Of a DNA stretch of 64,000 bases, positions 38,504 to 47,383 are shown piece by piece. The DNA comes from Actinomycetota bacterium (lineage in GTDB: Bacteria > Actinomycetota > Actinomycetes > Propionibacteriales > Propionibacteriaceae). The position numbers and the translations under genes were made by a program. Location of the stretch: positions 38,782 to 102,781 of the forward strand of contig JAIUOT010000060.1 of NCBI GenBank assembly GCA_020161015.1, in the 5' to 3' direction. The first letter of the stretch is position 1, and every line of letters starts with the position of its first letter. The notes beneath the pieces were generated by a model. It did not search any database and was not told the origin of the DNA. It saw only the letters and a program-made list of their open reading frames with translations.

Positions 38504-39733
38504 TCAGTCGACCAGACCCGCTGCCAGGGCTGCCGGGGCTGAGGGCGCCAGCGGAAGGCGCTGGAGGAGCACGGCGTGCACCGAGTGGTAGAGGTCCGGA
38601 CGTCCGGGCCACACCGTGCCGGCCGGCCGGTTCTCGCCGTCGAGCTCGTGCACCCAGGCGCCGTCGGCGCCGATGAGGTAGCGCTGCGCGTAGTCCCAGC
38701 ACCGCCGGTACCAGTCCTCGTAGGCGTCCTCGCCGGTCACGCGGGCCAGCGCGGCCGCCGCGGAGATCGCCTCCGCGACCACCCAGTGCATGCGCTGGGT
38801 CACCACGGGACGGCCCTCCCAGTCTGTGGTGTAGACGAACCCGTCGGCACCGTCGGCGTGCCAGCCGTCGGCCACGGCCCGGGCGAACAGCTCCTTCGCC
38901 CCCTCCAGCAGGCCGGACGGCGCGGCCTCGCCGAGCGCCGCCCGCACGTGCAGGGCGAGCCGCGCCCACTCCAGGCCGTGCCCGACCGTCGCGCCGTAGG
39001 GCTCGAACGGGTGGTCGGGCTGGTCGCGATGGTGCTCCAGCAGCGGCGTCCACTCCTGGTCGAAGTGCTCCGGAATCCGCCACTGGTTGCCGGCGGCCCA
39101 CCCGAGGACGGTCGCGGTGATCCGGCCCGCCCGCTCACGCCAGCGGACGTCGCCGGTGGCGTCGGCCGCGGCGAGGAGGGCCTCGACCGAGTGCATGTTG
39201 GCGTTGACGCCGCGGTAGCCGGACACCGTCGCCCAGTCCTCGCTCGCCGAGTCCAGGTGCAGCCCGGGGCCGTCCTCCCAGAACCGCCGGTCGAGCACGG
39301 CCAGGGCCTCGTCCAGCAGCGCACGCGCCCCCGGCAGGCCGGCCACGGCCGCCGAGGCGGAGGAGAACACCACGAAGGCGTGGGCGTAGCCGGCCTTGGT
39401 GCCGTCCCGCTCGTCGGGACGGGGCCCGACGCTCGCGTACCAGCCGCCGTGCGCGTCGTCGTGCAGCGGCCCGGTGAGGCCCTTCAGCGCGGCCGCGGCG
39501 AGGTCGCGGCACCCCGGCAGCCCGGCGAGGTGGCCGAGGGAGTAGACGTGGAGCATCCTCGAGGTGATCCAGGTGTGGACCGGCCGCGAGGGGTCTGGCA
39601 CCCCGCCGTCGCCCAGGTAGTGGGCGCCGCCGTCGGGGTGCGGGAAGCGCCGGGCGAACCGGAGCTGGGCCGCCAGCTGCTCACGCAACCATCCCTGGTG
39701 ATCGGGCAGCCCGATCCACCTCGTCCCCGTCAT
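38504..39733 (-). CDS. AGE-family sugar isomerase/epimerase
   Basis: A 409-residue (alpha/alpha)6-barrel protein of the N-acylglucosamine 2-epimerase superfamily, which includes mannose isomerase, cellobiose 2-epimerase and sulfoquinovose isomerase. The three catalytic histidine regions are recognisable: NANMHSVEALLAA (about 175), VGHGLEWARLAL (about 240) and QRMHWVVAEAISAA (about 315). RRFPHPDGGAHYLGDGG near the N-terminus is like the aldose-ketose isomerases (YihS type). It probably supplies a ketose to the kinase encoded upstream on the same strand. ATG at 39733 follows GGGAGGA. The substrate is not determined. Confidence 0.82.
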   Translation of the reverse strand: MTGTRWIGLPDHQGWLREQLAAQLRFARRFPHPDGGAHYLGDGGVPDPSRPVHTWITSRMLHVYSLGHLAGLPGCRDLAAAALKGLTGPLHDDAHGGWYASVGPRPDERDGTKAGYAHAFVVFSSASAAVAGLPGARALLDEALAVLDRRFWEDGPGLHLDSASEDWATVSGYRGVNANMHSVEALLAAADATGDVRWRERAGRITATVLGWAAGNQWRIPEHFDQEWTPLLEHHRDQPDHPFEPYGATVGHGLEWARLALHVRAALGEAAPSGLLEGAKELFARAVADGWHADGADGFVYTTDWEGRPVVTQRMHWVVAEAISAAAALARVTGEDAYEDWYRRCWDYAQRYLIGADGAWVHELDGENRPAGTVWPGRPDLYHSVHAVLLQRLPLAPSAPAALAAGLVD

Positions 39734-39865
39734 CGGGTCCTCCCATCCTGCGACCTGCGTCCTGCGGACCATCTTGGCCCCATTCCCGCCCGTCCGCCTG
39801 CATCCCCTGTGATCGTGGATGGTCGCCCGGGCCACAGCGGCGTCGCCGCGACAGGAGGACGCCGC

Positions 39866-41335
39866 TCAGTGACGGGCGAAGTACCAGTGGTCGAAGGCGC
39901 CGGAGAGCTCCAGGAAGGACGCGTCCAGCCCGGCGTCCGTCCCGGGCCGGGGCTCCACGGTGCTCACCGTCGCCGGCCGCCACAGGTCGCGCACCTGCGC
40001 CACGCTCGCCCCGTGCAGGACGGCGGACGCCTGCACGCAGGCCCCTCGTGCGGTCGCCTCGGGGGCGTCCACCGTGGTCACCGCCTGGCCGCAGCGGTCG
40101 GCGATGAACTGGCGGTAGGCCAGCGAGCGGGCGCCACCGCCGACGGCGAGGACCCGCCCGGTGATCGGCTCGCCGGCGAGTTCCTGGAGCGTCTGCATGC
40201 CGCGCACCATCCCCTGCACCACGCCGTCGTACGCCGCGCGCGCGAGGTCCTCCCGCGAGGTGTCCGAGCGCAACCCCGCCAGCACACCGGCCGACCCCGG
40301 ACGCATCGGGCTCCGCTCCCCGTCGAGGTAGGCGAGCAGCACCGTCGCACCGGGGCCACCGGCGAGCGCGAGCTGGTCGAGCCCGTCCAGGTCGGTGCCG
40401 AGCAGGTGGGCGAACCGGTCGGTCACCTTCGTGCAGTTCAGCGTGCAGACCAGCGGCAGGTACCCGCCGGTCGTGTCGCACACGTAGTCGACCGACCAGC
40501 TCCGCCGCGCGGGCAGGTCCGCGGGGGTGAAGACGACGCCCGAGGTGCCGAGGCTGAACGCCACCTCCCCCCTGGCCAGGCCCATCCCGACGGCGGCCAG
40601 GTGCTGGTCACCCCCGCCCGGCCCGACGACCACCGAGCCACCGAGCCCCAGCTCCGCGGCGACGGCGGGCAGCACCCGTCCCGCCGGCGCCTCGGGGCCC
40701 AGCACCGTGGGGAACGCCGACTCCCAGTCCACCGCGTCGCTGACGTGCGTGGCGAGCAGGTCGGCGCGGAACCGGCCCTGGTCGGCGGAGTAGAACCCGG
40801 TGCCCGACGCGTCCGACCGGTCGGTGACGTGCGCGCCGGTGAGCGCGAACGTCAGCCAGTCGTGCGGCACCATCAGCCGCCGGATGCGGAGCAGGTTCTC
40901 CGGCTCGTTGCGCGCCACCCAGGCCAGCTTTGCGATCGTCAGCGCCGGGTTCAGCGGGAGCAGCACCTCCTCGACCCACGACTCCTGAGCCCGTTCGGCG
41001 AGCAGGCGCTCCACGTCCGGGGCGGAGGTGGTGTCGTTCCACAGCTTGACCGCCCGGATCTCGCGGTCGGCGTCGTCGAGCGCGACCAGCCCGTGGCACT
41101 GTGCGCCGACGCTGATCGCGCTGATGCACGACGCGTCGCGGCCGGCATCGGAGCAGGCGAGCGCCAGCGCCCGCCGGAAGGCGTCCCACCAGGCCGCGGT
41201 GTGCTGCTCGCTCACCGGCGGCGTGGTCGGGGGGTGCGGCGCCCGGCCGGTTCCCAGCAGGACGCCGCTGTCTGCGTCCCTGAGTTCCACCGTGCAGGAC
41301 TGGGTGGAGCTGTCGACTCCGGCGACGACGGGCAT
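39866..41335 (-). CDS. FGGY-family carbohydrate kinase (xylulokinase-like)
   Basis: A 489-residue sugar kinase. The ATP/phosphate motifs of FGGY kinases are present: VAGVDSSTQSCTVEL at the N-terminus, FSLGTSGVVFTP near 250 and VLAVGGGARSLAYRQF near 390. The catalytic region SDASGTGFYSADQGRF (about 170) resembles xylulokinases, where an Asp acts as base. It phosphorylates a ketose (D-xylulose or a related pentulose/hexulose) in the cytoplasm. It lies 12 bp downstream of the SIS isomerase gene in the same operon. Confidence 0.87.
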   Translation of the reverse strand: MPVVAGVDSSTQSCTVELRDADSGVLLGTGRAPHPPTTPPVSEQHTAAWWDAFRRALALACSDAGRDASCISAISVGAQCHGLVALDDADREIRAVKLWNDTTSAPDVERLLAERAQESWVEEVLLPLNPALTIAKLAWVARNEPENLLRIRRLMVPHDWLTFALTGAHVTDRSDASGTGFYSADQGRFRADLLATHVSDAVDWESAFPTVLGPEAPAGRVLPAVAAELGLGGSVVVGPGGGDQHLAAVGMGLARGEVAFSLGTSGVVFTPADLPARRSWSVDYVCDTTGGYLPLVCTLNCTKVTDRFAHLLGTDLDGLDQLALAGGPGATVLLAYLDGERSPMRPGSAGVLAGLRSDTSREDLARAAYDGVVQGMVRGMQTLQELAGEPITGRVLAVGGGARSLAYRQFIADRCGQAVTTVDAPEATARGACVQASAVLHGASVAQVRDLWRPATVSTVEPRPGTDAGLDASFLELSGAFDHWYFARH

Positions 41336-41347
41336 GATCGGTGGATC

Positions 41348-41980
41348 CTAGTCGGGCAGGGGGGCCGGCAGGGAGCCCATCGCGTCCGGCAGCCCCTCGA
41401 GCTTGCCGACGGCCCCGAGCGGGTGGGTGAAGACGACCTCGGACCAGGTGTACCCCCGCATCCGCATCAGCGCGACGGCGAGGCAGTCGCCCCAGACCGC
41501 GTGCATCAGGGTCGAACCCATCGCGATGAGGTTGCCTGGGTCCACCTGGTCACCCACCCCGAAGACCTGGACGTGGTCGGACAGCCGCGCCAGCTGCGAT
41601 TCCGGCTCGCTGGTGAGGGCGACCACCTTGACCCCGCGCTCGCGGGCACGCGCGCACAGGTTGTTGATCTCGTCGGACTCCCCGCCCTTGGAGATGGCGA
41701 TCAGCACGTCCCGCTCGCGCAGCGCGCCCATCGTGCCGTGGAGGGCGTCCGAGGGTTGCATGAACACCGACGGCGTGCCGCTGACCGAGAACAGGTGGGC
41801 CATCCGGCGGGCAATGGTGCCCGAGGTGCCCGAGCCCGTCACGAAGACCTTGCCCGTGCAGCCGTAGAGCAGCGCGACGATGTCGTCGGTCACGTCGTCG
41901 AAGACGTCGACGACGGCCTGGACGGCGCCCGCCTCGATCGCGATCCGCTCCCTGGCGAGGCCGAGGAATTCCTGGTTCAT
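41348..41980 (-). CDS. SIS-domain sugar-phosphate isomerase
   Basis: A 210-residue single SIS-domain protein resembling 6-phospho-3-hexuloisomerases and KpsF/GutQ arabinose-5-phosphate isomerases without their CBS domains. FVTGSGTSGTIARRMAHLFS (about 48), AISKGGESDEINNLC (about 95) and GSTLMHAVWGDCLAVALM are the SIS signature regions. It would interconvert a phosphoketose and phosphoaldose. ATG at 41980 has AAAGGAA upstream; an upstream in-frame start is disfavoured because it adds a basic stretch overlapping the transporter gene. It lies between the sugar importer and the kinase. Confidence 0.85.
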   Translation of the reverse strand: MNQEFLGLARERIAIEAGAVQAVVDVFDDVTDDIVALLYGCTGKVFVTGSGTSGTIARRMAHLFSVSGTPSVFMQPSDALHGTMGALRERDVLIAISKGGESDEINNLCARARERGVKVVALTSEPESQLARLSDHVQVFGVGDQVDPGNLIAMGSTLMHAVWGDCLAVALMRMRGYTWSEVVFTHPLGAVGKLEGLPDAMGSLPAPLPD

Positions 41981-42008
41981 GATTCCTTTCCGTTCTGTCG
42001 GGGCGGCC

Positions 42009-43520
42009 TCAGGCCGCTTCCCATGCGCTCTGCCGCAGGCCCTGGACGGTGAGGTCGGACGCGGCAACCTCGCGACCGTCGCAGGAACCGAGGACGAAGG
42101 TGACCACCTCGTCCGCGACCTCGAGGATCTCCTCCTCCTCGCTGGACACCATCACCACGGCCAGCCCCTCGTCGTGGGCCAGGGAGCGCAGCAACTGGTG
42201 GATCTCGGCCTTGACGCCGATGTCGACGCCCTTGGTGGGCTCGTCCAGCAGCAGCACGCGGGGCTTCTGCGCGAGGGCCCGGGCGAGGAGGACCTTCTGC
42301 TGGTTCCCGCCGGACAGCGTGACCACCGGTGCGTGGATGTCGCCCCGGATGCCGAGCTGGGTGAGGAGGTCCGTGGCGACCGACCGGAGCCGACGGTGGT
42401 CGAGCAGGCCGCCGCGGGTGTACTGGCGCACCACCGGGAGCACCACGTTGGTGATGGAGGTGAGGCCGGGGACGATGCCGTCGATCTTGCGCTCCTCCGT
42501 GAGGTACACCACGCCGTGACGCTGGGCGTCCGCGGGGCCGCCCGGCCGGTAGTCCCGGTCGAAGAGGCTCACCGAGCCGCCGGAGGTGGGCAGGAGCCCC
42601 ACGAGCGTGCGCAGGAACTCGGTGCGACCGGAGCCGACGAGCCCGTAGATCCCGAGAATGCGGCCCTCCCTCGCCTCGAGGTCGACCCCCTTGAGCTGGT
42701 CGTTGCGCAGCCCTCTCACCGAGAGGGCGACGGCGTGCTCGCCGGCACCGGCCCCGGTGGCCAGACCCGTCGCGGCCGGCACCCGGCGCTCGGGGAGTTC
42801 CGAGCCGGCGATGGCCGTGATCACCTCGGACCGGTTGACGCGGTCGGTCGGGCCCTCGATCTGCACCCGCCCGTTCACCAGGGCGACCACCTCGTCGGAG
42901 ATCGCGAACAACTCGTCGAGCTTGTGGTTGATGAACATGATGCCCAGGCCCTCGTCCGTCGCCAGGCCCCGGACGAGCCGCAGCAGCGGCTCGACCTGTT
43001 CACCCTCCAGGCTGGTGGTCGGCTCGTCGAGCAGCAGGAACCTGGCGTTCCTCGAGGTCGCGATGGCGATCTCCAGCAGCTGGCGGGTGGCCACCGGGTA
43101 GTCGCCGACCCTGCGGGCGGCGTCCACCGGGATCTGGAACCGGTCGATCAGCGCCTGGGCGGCCTCGCGCATGGCCACCTTGTCGAGCCGGCCGCCCCGC
43201 CGGAGCTCACGGCCGAGGAACGTGTTCTCGGCGACCGTGAGGTTGGGCAGGAGCGACAGCTCCTGGTAGACCGTCGAGACGCCGGCCTGGATGGCCGTCG
43301 CAGGTGAGTGGAAGGACACCCGTTCCTCGCCGAGGAAGAGCTCGCCGCCGTCGGGCTGGTAGGCGCCCGAGAGCACCTTCAGCAGCGTCGACTTGCCGGC
43401 CCCGTTGTGCCCGACCAGGCCGACCACCTTGCCGGCGGTGACGGTCAGGTCGACCCCGTCGAGAGCGGGGACGCCGGCGAAGAGCTTGCGGATCCCCACG
43501 GCGCGCAGCACGTCAGCCAC
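42009..43520 (-). CDS. Sugar ABC transporter ATP-binding protein (RbsA/MglA type)
   Basis: A 503-residue double-ABC ATPase for a CUT2 sugar importer. The first module has GHNGAGKSTLLKVLSG (about 37), YQELSLLPNLTVAEN, and Walker B FLLLDEPTTSLE; the second module has GLVGSGRTEFLRTLVG and LSGGNQQKVLLARAL with LLLDEPTKGVD. The degenerate second Walker A (GSGRTE) is normal for this family. The GTG at 43520 is preceded by GGAGG with 8-nt spacing, while the longer GTG at 43529 overlaps that ribosome site. It energises the permease encoded at 44575-45642. Confidence 0.92.
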   Translation of the reverse strand: MADVLRAVGIRKLFAGVPALDGVDLTVTAGKVVGLVGHNGAGKSTLLKVLSGAYQPDGGELFLGEERVSFHSPATAIQAGVSTVYQELSLLPNLTVAENTFLGRELRRGGRLDKVAMREAAQALIDRFQIPVDAARRVGDYPVATRQLLEIAIATSRNARFLLLDEPTTSLEGEQVEPLLRLVRGLATDEGLGIMFINHKLDELFAISDEVVALVNGRVQIEGPTDRVNRSEVITAIAGSELPERRVPAATGLATGAGAGEHAVALSVRGLRNDQLKGVDLEAREGRILGIYGLVGSGRTEFLRTLVGLLPTSGGSVSLFDRDYRPGGPADAQRHGVVYLTEERKIDGIVPGLTSITNVVLPVVRQYTRGGLLDHRRLRSVATDLLTQLGIRGDIHAPVVTLSGGNQQKVLLARALAQKPRVLLLDEPTKGVDIGVKAEIHQLLRSLAHDEGLAVVMVSSEEEEILEVADEVVTFVLGSCDGREVAASDLTVQGLRQSAWEAA

Positions 43521-43561
43521 GTCGCCCACCTCCTTGTCTCACCTGCGACGGCCCGTCCGGA

Positions 43562-44563
43562 TCAGCCGACGAAGCCCGCGCCCGGGGTCTCGGGCTTGAC
43601 GAACATCTTCAGCGGACGCAGGATCTCGGGCTGCACCTCGCCGCCGCCCTTCCAGCCGGAGATCTGCTGGACGACGCGGCGTCCGTAGTCCTCGGGCTCC
43701 TGGGCCACGCACGCCGGGTAGGAGTCGGTCAGCGGCTCCTCGGCCGCGCAGAAGCCGTAGACCTTCACGTCCTTGCCCTCGGTGGCCTGGATGGCGCCGT
43801 AGGCGGCCGGGCCGGTGGAGGCGAAGATGACGTTGATCTCGGGGTGGCCCTGCATCATCTCGGAGGTGACCTTCAGCGAGTCGTCCGGCTTCACGTTGCC
43901 GTCGACCTTGGCCACGACCTTGGCGTTGGGGTTGGAGCTCATGCCCTCGGTGAAGCCCTCGTCGCGGATCACGACCGGGCGCTCGTCCGGCTCGGTGACG
44001 AACCCGATGTTGAGGGTGGCGTCCGCGCCGAGGTCCTTCAGGATCTGCTCTGCGGTCTGCTGGCCGCCGGCCTTGTTGTCCGCGCCGAGGTACTGCATGA
44101 TCGTCGCGCCCTGGGCCTTCAGGGCCTCCTCGTCCACGATCACGTTCACCGTGAACACCGGGACGCCGGCGTCGTTGGCCGCCTTGACGATGGCGGCGGC
44201 GGGCTCGGACTTCACCGCGTTGAGCGCGAGGGCGCACGGCTTCTTCTGCAGCATCGCCTGCACCTGGGCGAGCTGGTTGGCGTCGTCGTCGTTCGCGACC
44301 TGCACCTCCACCTTGAACCCGGCGGACGCGCCCTCCTCCTCGAAGCCCTTCTTCATGGCTACGTAGTAGGGGTTGGTGAGGTTCGGCAGGGCGACGGCCA
44401 GGTAGGGCTGGGCGTCGGAGCAGGCCGCGGGCTTGGCGGCGCCCGCGGCCGTCCCGCTCGCCGGGGCCGAGCTGGCCGCCCCGGTGTTGAGGCCGCCGCA
44501 CCCGGCGAGGAGGACCGCCAGCGCGGCGGCTCCCGTGATGGCAGGGATCTTCCAGTTGAGCAT
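43562..44563 (-). CDS. Sugar ABC transporter substrate-binding lipoprotein
   Basis: A 333-residue RbsB/LacI-type (periplasmic binding protein type 1) lipoprotein. Lipobox LAVLLAGC near residue 22, an Ala/Ser linker, then VALPNLTNPYYVAMKKGFEE (about 55), the region of sugar contact in this family, and later NIGFVTEPDERPVVIRD. It captures a monosaccharide outside the membrane. AGGAGAAG precedes the ATG at 44563. It lies between permease and ATPase genes of the same importer. Confidence 0.9.
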   Translation of the reverse strand: MLNWKIPAITGAAALAVLLAGCGGLNTGAASSAPASGTAAGAAKPAACSDAQPYLAVALPNLTNPYYVAMKKGFEEEGASAGFKVEVQVANDDDANQLAQVQAMLQKKPCALALNAVKSEPAAAIVKAANDAGVPVFTVNVIVDEEALKAQGATIMQYLGADNKAGGQQTAEQILKDLGADATLNIGFVTEPDERPVVIRDEGFTEGMSSNPNAKVVAKVDGNVKPDDSLKVTSEMMQGHPEINVIFASTGPAAYGAIQATEGKDVKVYGFCAAEEPLTDSYPACVAQEPEDYGRRVVQQISGWKGGGEVQPEILRPLKMFVKPETPGAGFVG

Positions 44564-44574
44564 CTTTGCTTCTC

Positions 44575-45642
44575 CTATCGGTTGTGTTGCTCGCCCCGGG
44601 TGACCCCTGGGCTGTCGAGGGACGGGGAGGGGCCCGCGGCACCCTCCGGTGCGAGGGGCGGTGGGGCAGCGGCGGGGGCGAACAGGCGCCGGAGGCCCTC
44701 GGCGAGGGTGATGCGGCGACGCATGGCGTCGAGGCTCACGCCGAGGAGGATGATCACGCCGATGACCAGGGGCTGCCAGAAGCTGTCGACGCCGACGACG
44801 TTCATGCCGTTCGACACTGTGGCGATCAGGATCGCGCCGAGCAGGGCGCCCACGATCGTGCCGATGCCGCCGAACAGGCTGACGCCGCCGACCACCGCAG
44901 AGGCGATGCTGTAGAACTGCTCGTTCCCCGAGCCCGCGGTGGGGTAGCCGACCATCAGCCGGCTGGTCGTGATGACGCCGCCGATGCCCGCGCAGATGCC
45001 CGAGATGGCGTAGACCATCAGGATTTTGCGCCCGATGTTCACCCCGGCGAGGCGGCTGGCGTCGGCGTTGCCGCCCACGGCGTAGATGTGCACGCCGCTC
45101 GGGGTCTGGCGGAGGATCACGATGAAGACGGCGGCGGCGATCGCCAGCATGATCACCGGGATCGGGATGCCGTACAGCGAGCCGCGTCCGAACACCGCGA
45201 ACATCGGGTCGGCCACGGTCACCGAGCGTGCCCCGGTCAGGATCTGCGGGATCGCGGCGGAGATGCCGTAGGTGGAGAAGGTGACGATGAACGGCGGCAG
45301 CTTGACGAAGTGGATGATCGCGCCGTTGAAGAGGCCCACGAGCAGGCCGACGACCACCGCGACGATGCCGGCCAGCCACCACGGGGCGCCCAGCTGCATC
45401 GAGATCGCGGCGAGCATGCCGGTGAGGGCGATGTTCGAGCCGACGGAGAGGTCGATGCCGCCGGTCAGCAGGACGAAGGTCTGGCCGAGGGCCAGGAACG
45501 CCACCACCGTGCCGTTGAGCATGAGGACCTGGATGTTGCCCAGGGTCATGAACTCCGGCGACAGCATCGACATGACCAGGGCGACGAGGACGAGCACCCC
45601 GAAGATGCCCATCTCCTCCGGCAACCGACGCCGTTTCGCCAT
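44575..45642 (-). CDS. Sugar ABC transporter permease (RbsC type)
   Basis: A 355-residue CUT2 permease with about ten membrane helices. The family motif VLLTGGIDLSVGSNIALTGM near 65 and the loop YAVGGNADASRLAGVNI near 205 are diagnostic of RbsC/AraH/MglC proteins. The C-terminus is a long cytoplasmic Ala/Pro tail. ATG at 45642 has GGAGGA upstream. It is first in the operon that runs down to the AGE enzyme, and divergent from the SorC regulator. Confidence 0.92.
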   Translation of the reverse strand: MAKRRRLPEEMGIFGVLVLVALVMSMLSPEFMTLGNIQVLMLNGTVVAFLALGQTFVLLTGGIDLSVGSNIALTGMLAAISMQLGAPWWLAGIVAVVVGLLVGLFNGAIIHFVKLPPFIVTFSTYGISAAIPQILTGARSVTVADPMFAVFGRGSLYGIPIPVIMLAIAAAVFIVILRQTPSGVHIYAVGGNADASRLAGVNIGRKILMVYAISGICAGIGGVITTSRLMVGYPTAGSGNEQFYSIASAVVGGVSLFGGIGTIVGALLGAILIATVSNGMNVVGVDSFWQPLVIGVIILLGVSLDAMRRRITLAEGLRRLFAPAAAPPPLAPEGAAGPSPSLDSPGVTRGEQHNR

Positions 45643-45704
45643 TCCAACGCTCCTCCACCTCGAGGGTCCGACCTGACGAACATAGGCCTGAGTTCCGAAC
45701 ACTT

Positions 45705-45718
45705 GCAACATGTGTTGC
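45705..45718. promoter_or_regulatory. Candidate SorC operator in the divergent promoter
   Basis: A perfect palindrome GCAACATGTGTTGC lies between the importer operon and the SorC gene. It abuts the possible -35 (TTGCGT, 45715-45720) of the regulator, so binding could repress it. A second imperfect inverted repeat (CTCAAATGAG) spans the start codon at 45754. Confidence 0.55.
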
Positions 45719-45745
45719 GTTTTCGTGACTCGACTGTGCTAGATT
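45715..45745 (+). promoter_or_regulatory. Candidate promoter for a leaderless SorC message
   Basis: TTGCGT (45715) and TAGATT (45740-45745) are separated by 19 bp. The -10 lies only 8 bp before the ATG at 45754, and no ribosome site is seen, so the transcript is probably leaderless. Confidence 0.45.
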
Positions 45746-45753
45746 GCGCTCAA

Positions 45754-46743
45754 ATGAGCACGCAAGCAAAGACACAACGAGCGCGGGCGCGGCAGATGCT
45801 CGAGATCGCCCGCCGCTACTACCTCAACGACGAGTCGATGGTCGCCATCAGCGACCAGCTGGGCGTCAGCCGGTTCAAGGTCGCGCGGCTGCTGAAAGAG
45901 GCCCGCGACACCGGGCTCGTCCGGATCACCCTGCACACCGGCGGCGCAGAGGACGCGGAGCTCGGCGCGCGGCTGGCCGCGCACCTCGGGCTGAGCCACG
46001 CGATCGTGGTGGAGGCCTTCGGCACCCGCGAGGAGGTACGCCACATCGTGGGCGTCGCCGCAGGACGCCACCTCCAGCGGACGCTGCGGGCCGGCGAGAC
46101 CCTCGGCCTGACGTGGGGACGCACGCTCACCCACATGATCGAGAGCCTGGAGAGCCTGCCCAACGTGCAGGTGCTCCAGCTGACCGGCCACGTGGGCTCG
46201 AACCTCAGGGAGAGCCCGATCGAGCTGGCCCGAAGGGCGTCCCTGATCGGCGGGAACAACGCGAAGGCGATCATGGCGCCCCTGTACGTCGACAACCTCC
46301 AGGCCGCGCAGGCGCTGCGCAACCAGCCCGACATCAAGGAGGTGTTCGACCTGTTCGACACCGTGACCACGGCAATCGCGGCCGTCGGCAGCTTCGCCCC
46401 GGCGGCCGACGGCGCCACCAACTCCCAGTTCCTCCCGCTGCTGCCGCCGGCGATGCGCGAGCGACTGCTGGCCACCGGCGCCATCGCCGAGGTGTGCGGG
46501 CTCCCGTTCCGGCCGGACGGGTCCCTCGCCGACCCCGAACTGACCGAGCACATCTTCTCGATCTCCGCCGAGCAGCTCCACCGGATCCCCCGGGTGATCG
46601 CGATCGCCTCCGACCCGAGCAAGGCCGAGGCGATCCTCGCGCTGTGGCGGGCGGACGTGATCTCCGAGCTCGTGGTGGACGCCGACCTTGCCGAGACGCT
46701 GCTCTCCGCTCCCGCCGTCCCCGCTGCCGGGAGCGGCCGATGA
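45754..46743 (+). CDS. SorC/DeoR-family sugar-binding transcriptional regulator
   Basis: A 329-residue regulator. An N-terminal helix-turn-helix (YLNDESMVAISDQLGVSRFKVARLLKEA, about 24-52) is followed by a SorC-type sugar-phosphate-binding domain (AAGRHLQRTLRAGETLGLTWGRTL near 105; the late QLHRIPRVIAIASDPSKAEA motif). It senses a phosphorylated sugar, presumably the product of the nearby kinase, and controls the divergent importer and metabolic operon. It overlaps the epimerase-like gene by ATGA. Confidence 0.9.
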   Translation: MSTQAKTQRARARQMLEIARRYYLNDESMVAISDQLGVSRFKVARLLKEARDTGLVRITLHTGGAEDAELGARLAAHLGLSHAIVVEAFGTREEVRHIVGVAAGRHLQRTLRAGETLGLTWGRTLTHMIESLESLPNVQVLQLTGHVGSNLRESPIELARRASLIGGNNAKAIMAPLYVDNLQAAQALRNQPDIKEVFDLFDTVTTAIAAVGSFAPAADGATNSQFLPLLPPAMRERLLATGAIAEVCGLPFRPDGSLADPELTEHIFSISAEQLHRIPRVIAIASDPSKAEAILALWRADVISELVVDADLAETLLSAPAVPAAGSGR

Positions 46744-47369
46744 GGATCGCCGGCTCGCTGTGGTCGGTGCCGGTCGACGCGCGGGCGCACCGCCTCGCCA
46801 CGGCGGTGGCCGCCGGGCTGCCCGTCGTGCACTGGGACGCCAGCGACGGCCGGTTCGCCGCGCCCGGGGGGTTCAGCCCGAGCACCGCCGGCCGGCTGCT
46901 GGCGTCCGCGCCGCCCGTGGAGTCGGAGGCCCACCTGATGTCGCACGCCCCCGCACCGGAGGTGCCCGCCTGGGCGGAGCTCTGCACCACGATCGTCGTC
47001 CCGCTGGAGGTCGACGGCGCCCCGGCAGCGGTCGCGGCCATCGAGGCGCGGGGGGCGCGGCCGGCGCTGGCGGTCTCGCTCGGCACCCCGCTGGAGCAGG
47101 TGCCCTCCGGGCTCCCCGTCCTGCTGATGGCGATCACCCCCGGCGAGGCCGGAGCGCCGTTCGACCCGGCCGTGCTCGACCGCGTCCGGCGCCTCAGGGA
47201 CCGGGGGCGCAACCCCCTGGTCGGGGTGGACGGGGGCGTCGGTCCGGGCCAGTTCGCCGCCCTCGCCGAGGCCGGCACGCAGTGGCTGGTCAGCGGTACC
47301 AGCCTGTTCCAGGCGCCGGACCCCGGGGCCTGGCTCGAGGCGTGCCGGCAGTCCGTCCCGGAGGGATAG
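46740..47369 (+). CDS. Divergent ribulose-phosphate 3-epimerase-like protein
   Basis: A 209-residue TIM barrel of the ribulose-phosphate 3-epimerase/allulose-6-phosphate 3-epimerase family, but clearly divergent from housekeeping Rpe. The four metal/catalytic residues appear kept: His31 and Asp33 in VVHWDASDGRF, His65 in EAHLMSHAP and Asp164 in GVDGGVGPG. The usual MDGHFVPN block is altered to SDGRFAAPGG, which suggests a different substrate. It may epimerise the phosphorylated ketose of this pathway. Start overlaps the SorC stop (ATGA). Confidence 0.75.
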   Translation: MRIAGSLWSVPVDARAHRLATAVAAGLPVVHWDASDGRFAAPGGFSPSTAGRLLASAPPVESEAHLMSHAPAPEVPAWAELCTTIVVPLEVDGAPAAVAAIEARGARPALAVSLGTPLEQVPSGLPVLLMAITPGEAGAPFDPAVLDRVRRLRDRGRNPLVGVDGGVGPGQFAALAEAGTQWLVSGTSLFQAPDPGAWLEACRQSVPEG

Positions 47370-47383
47370 CCGGCGAGGGGCGC

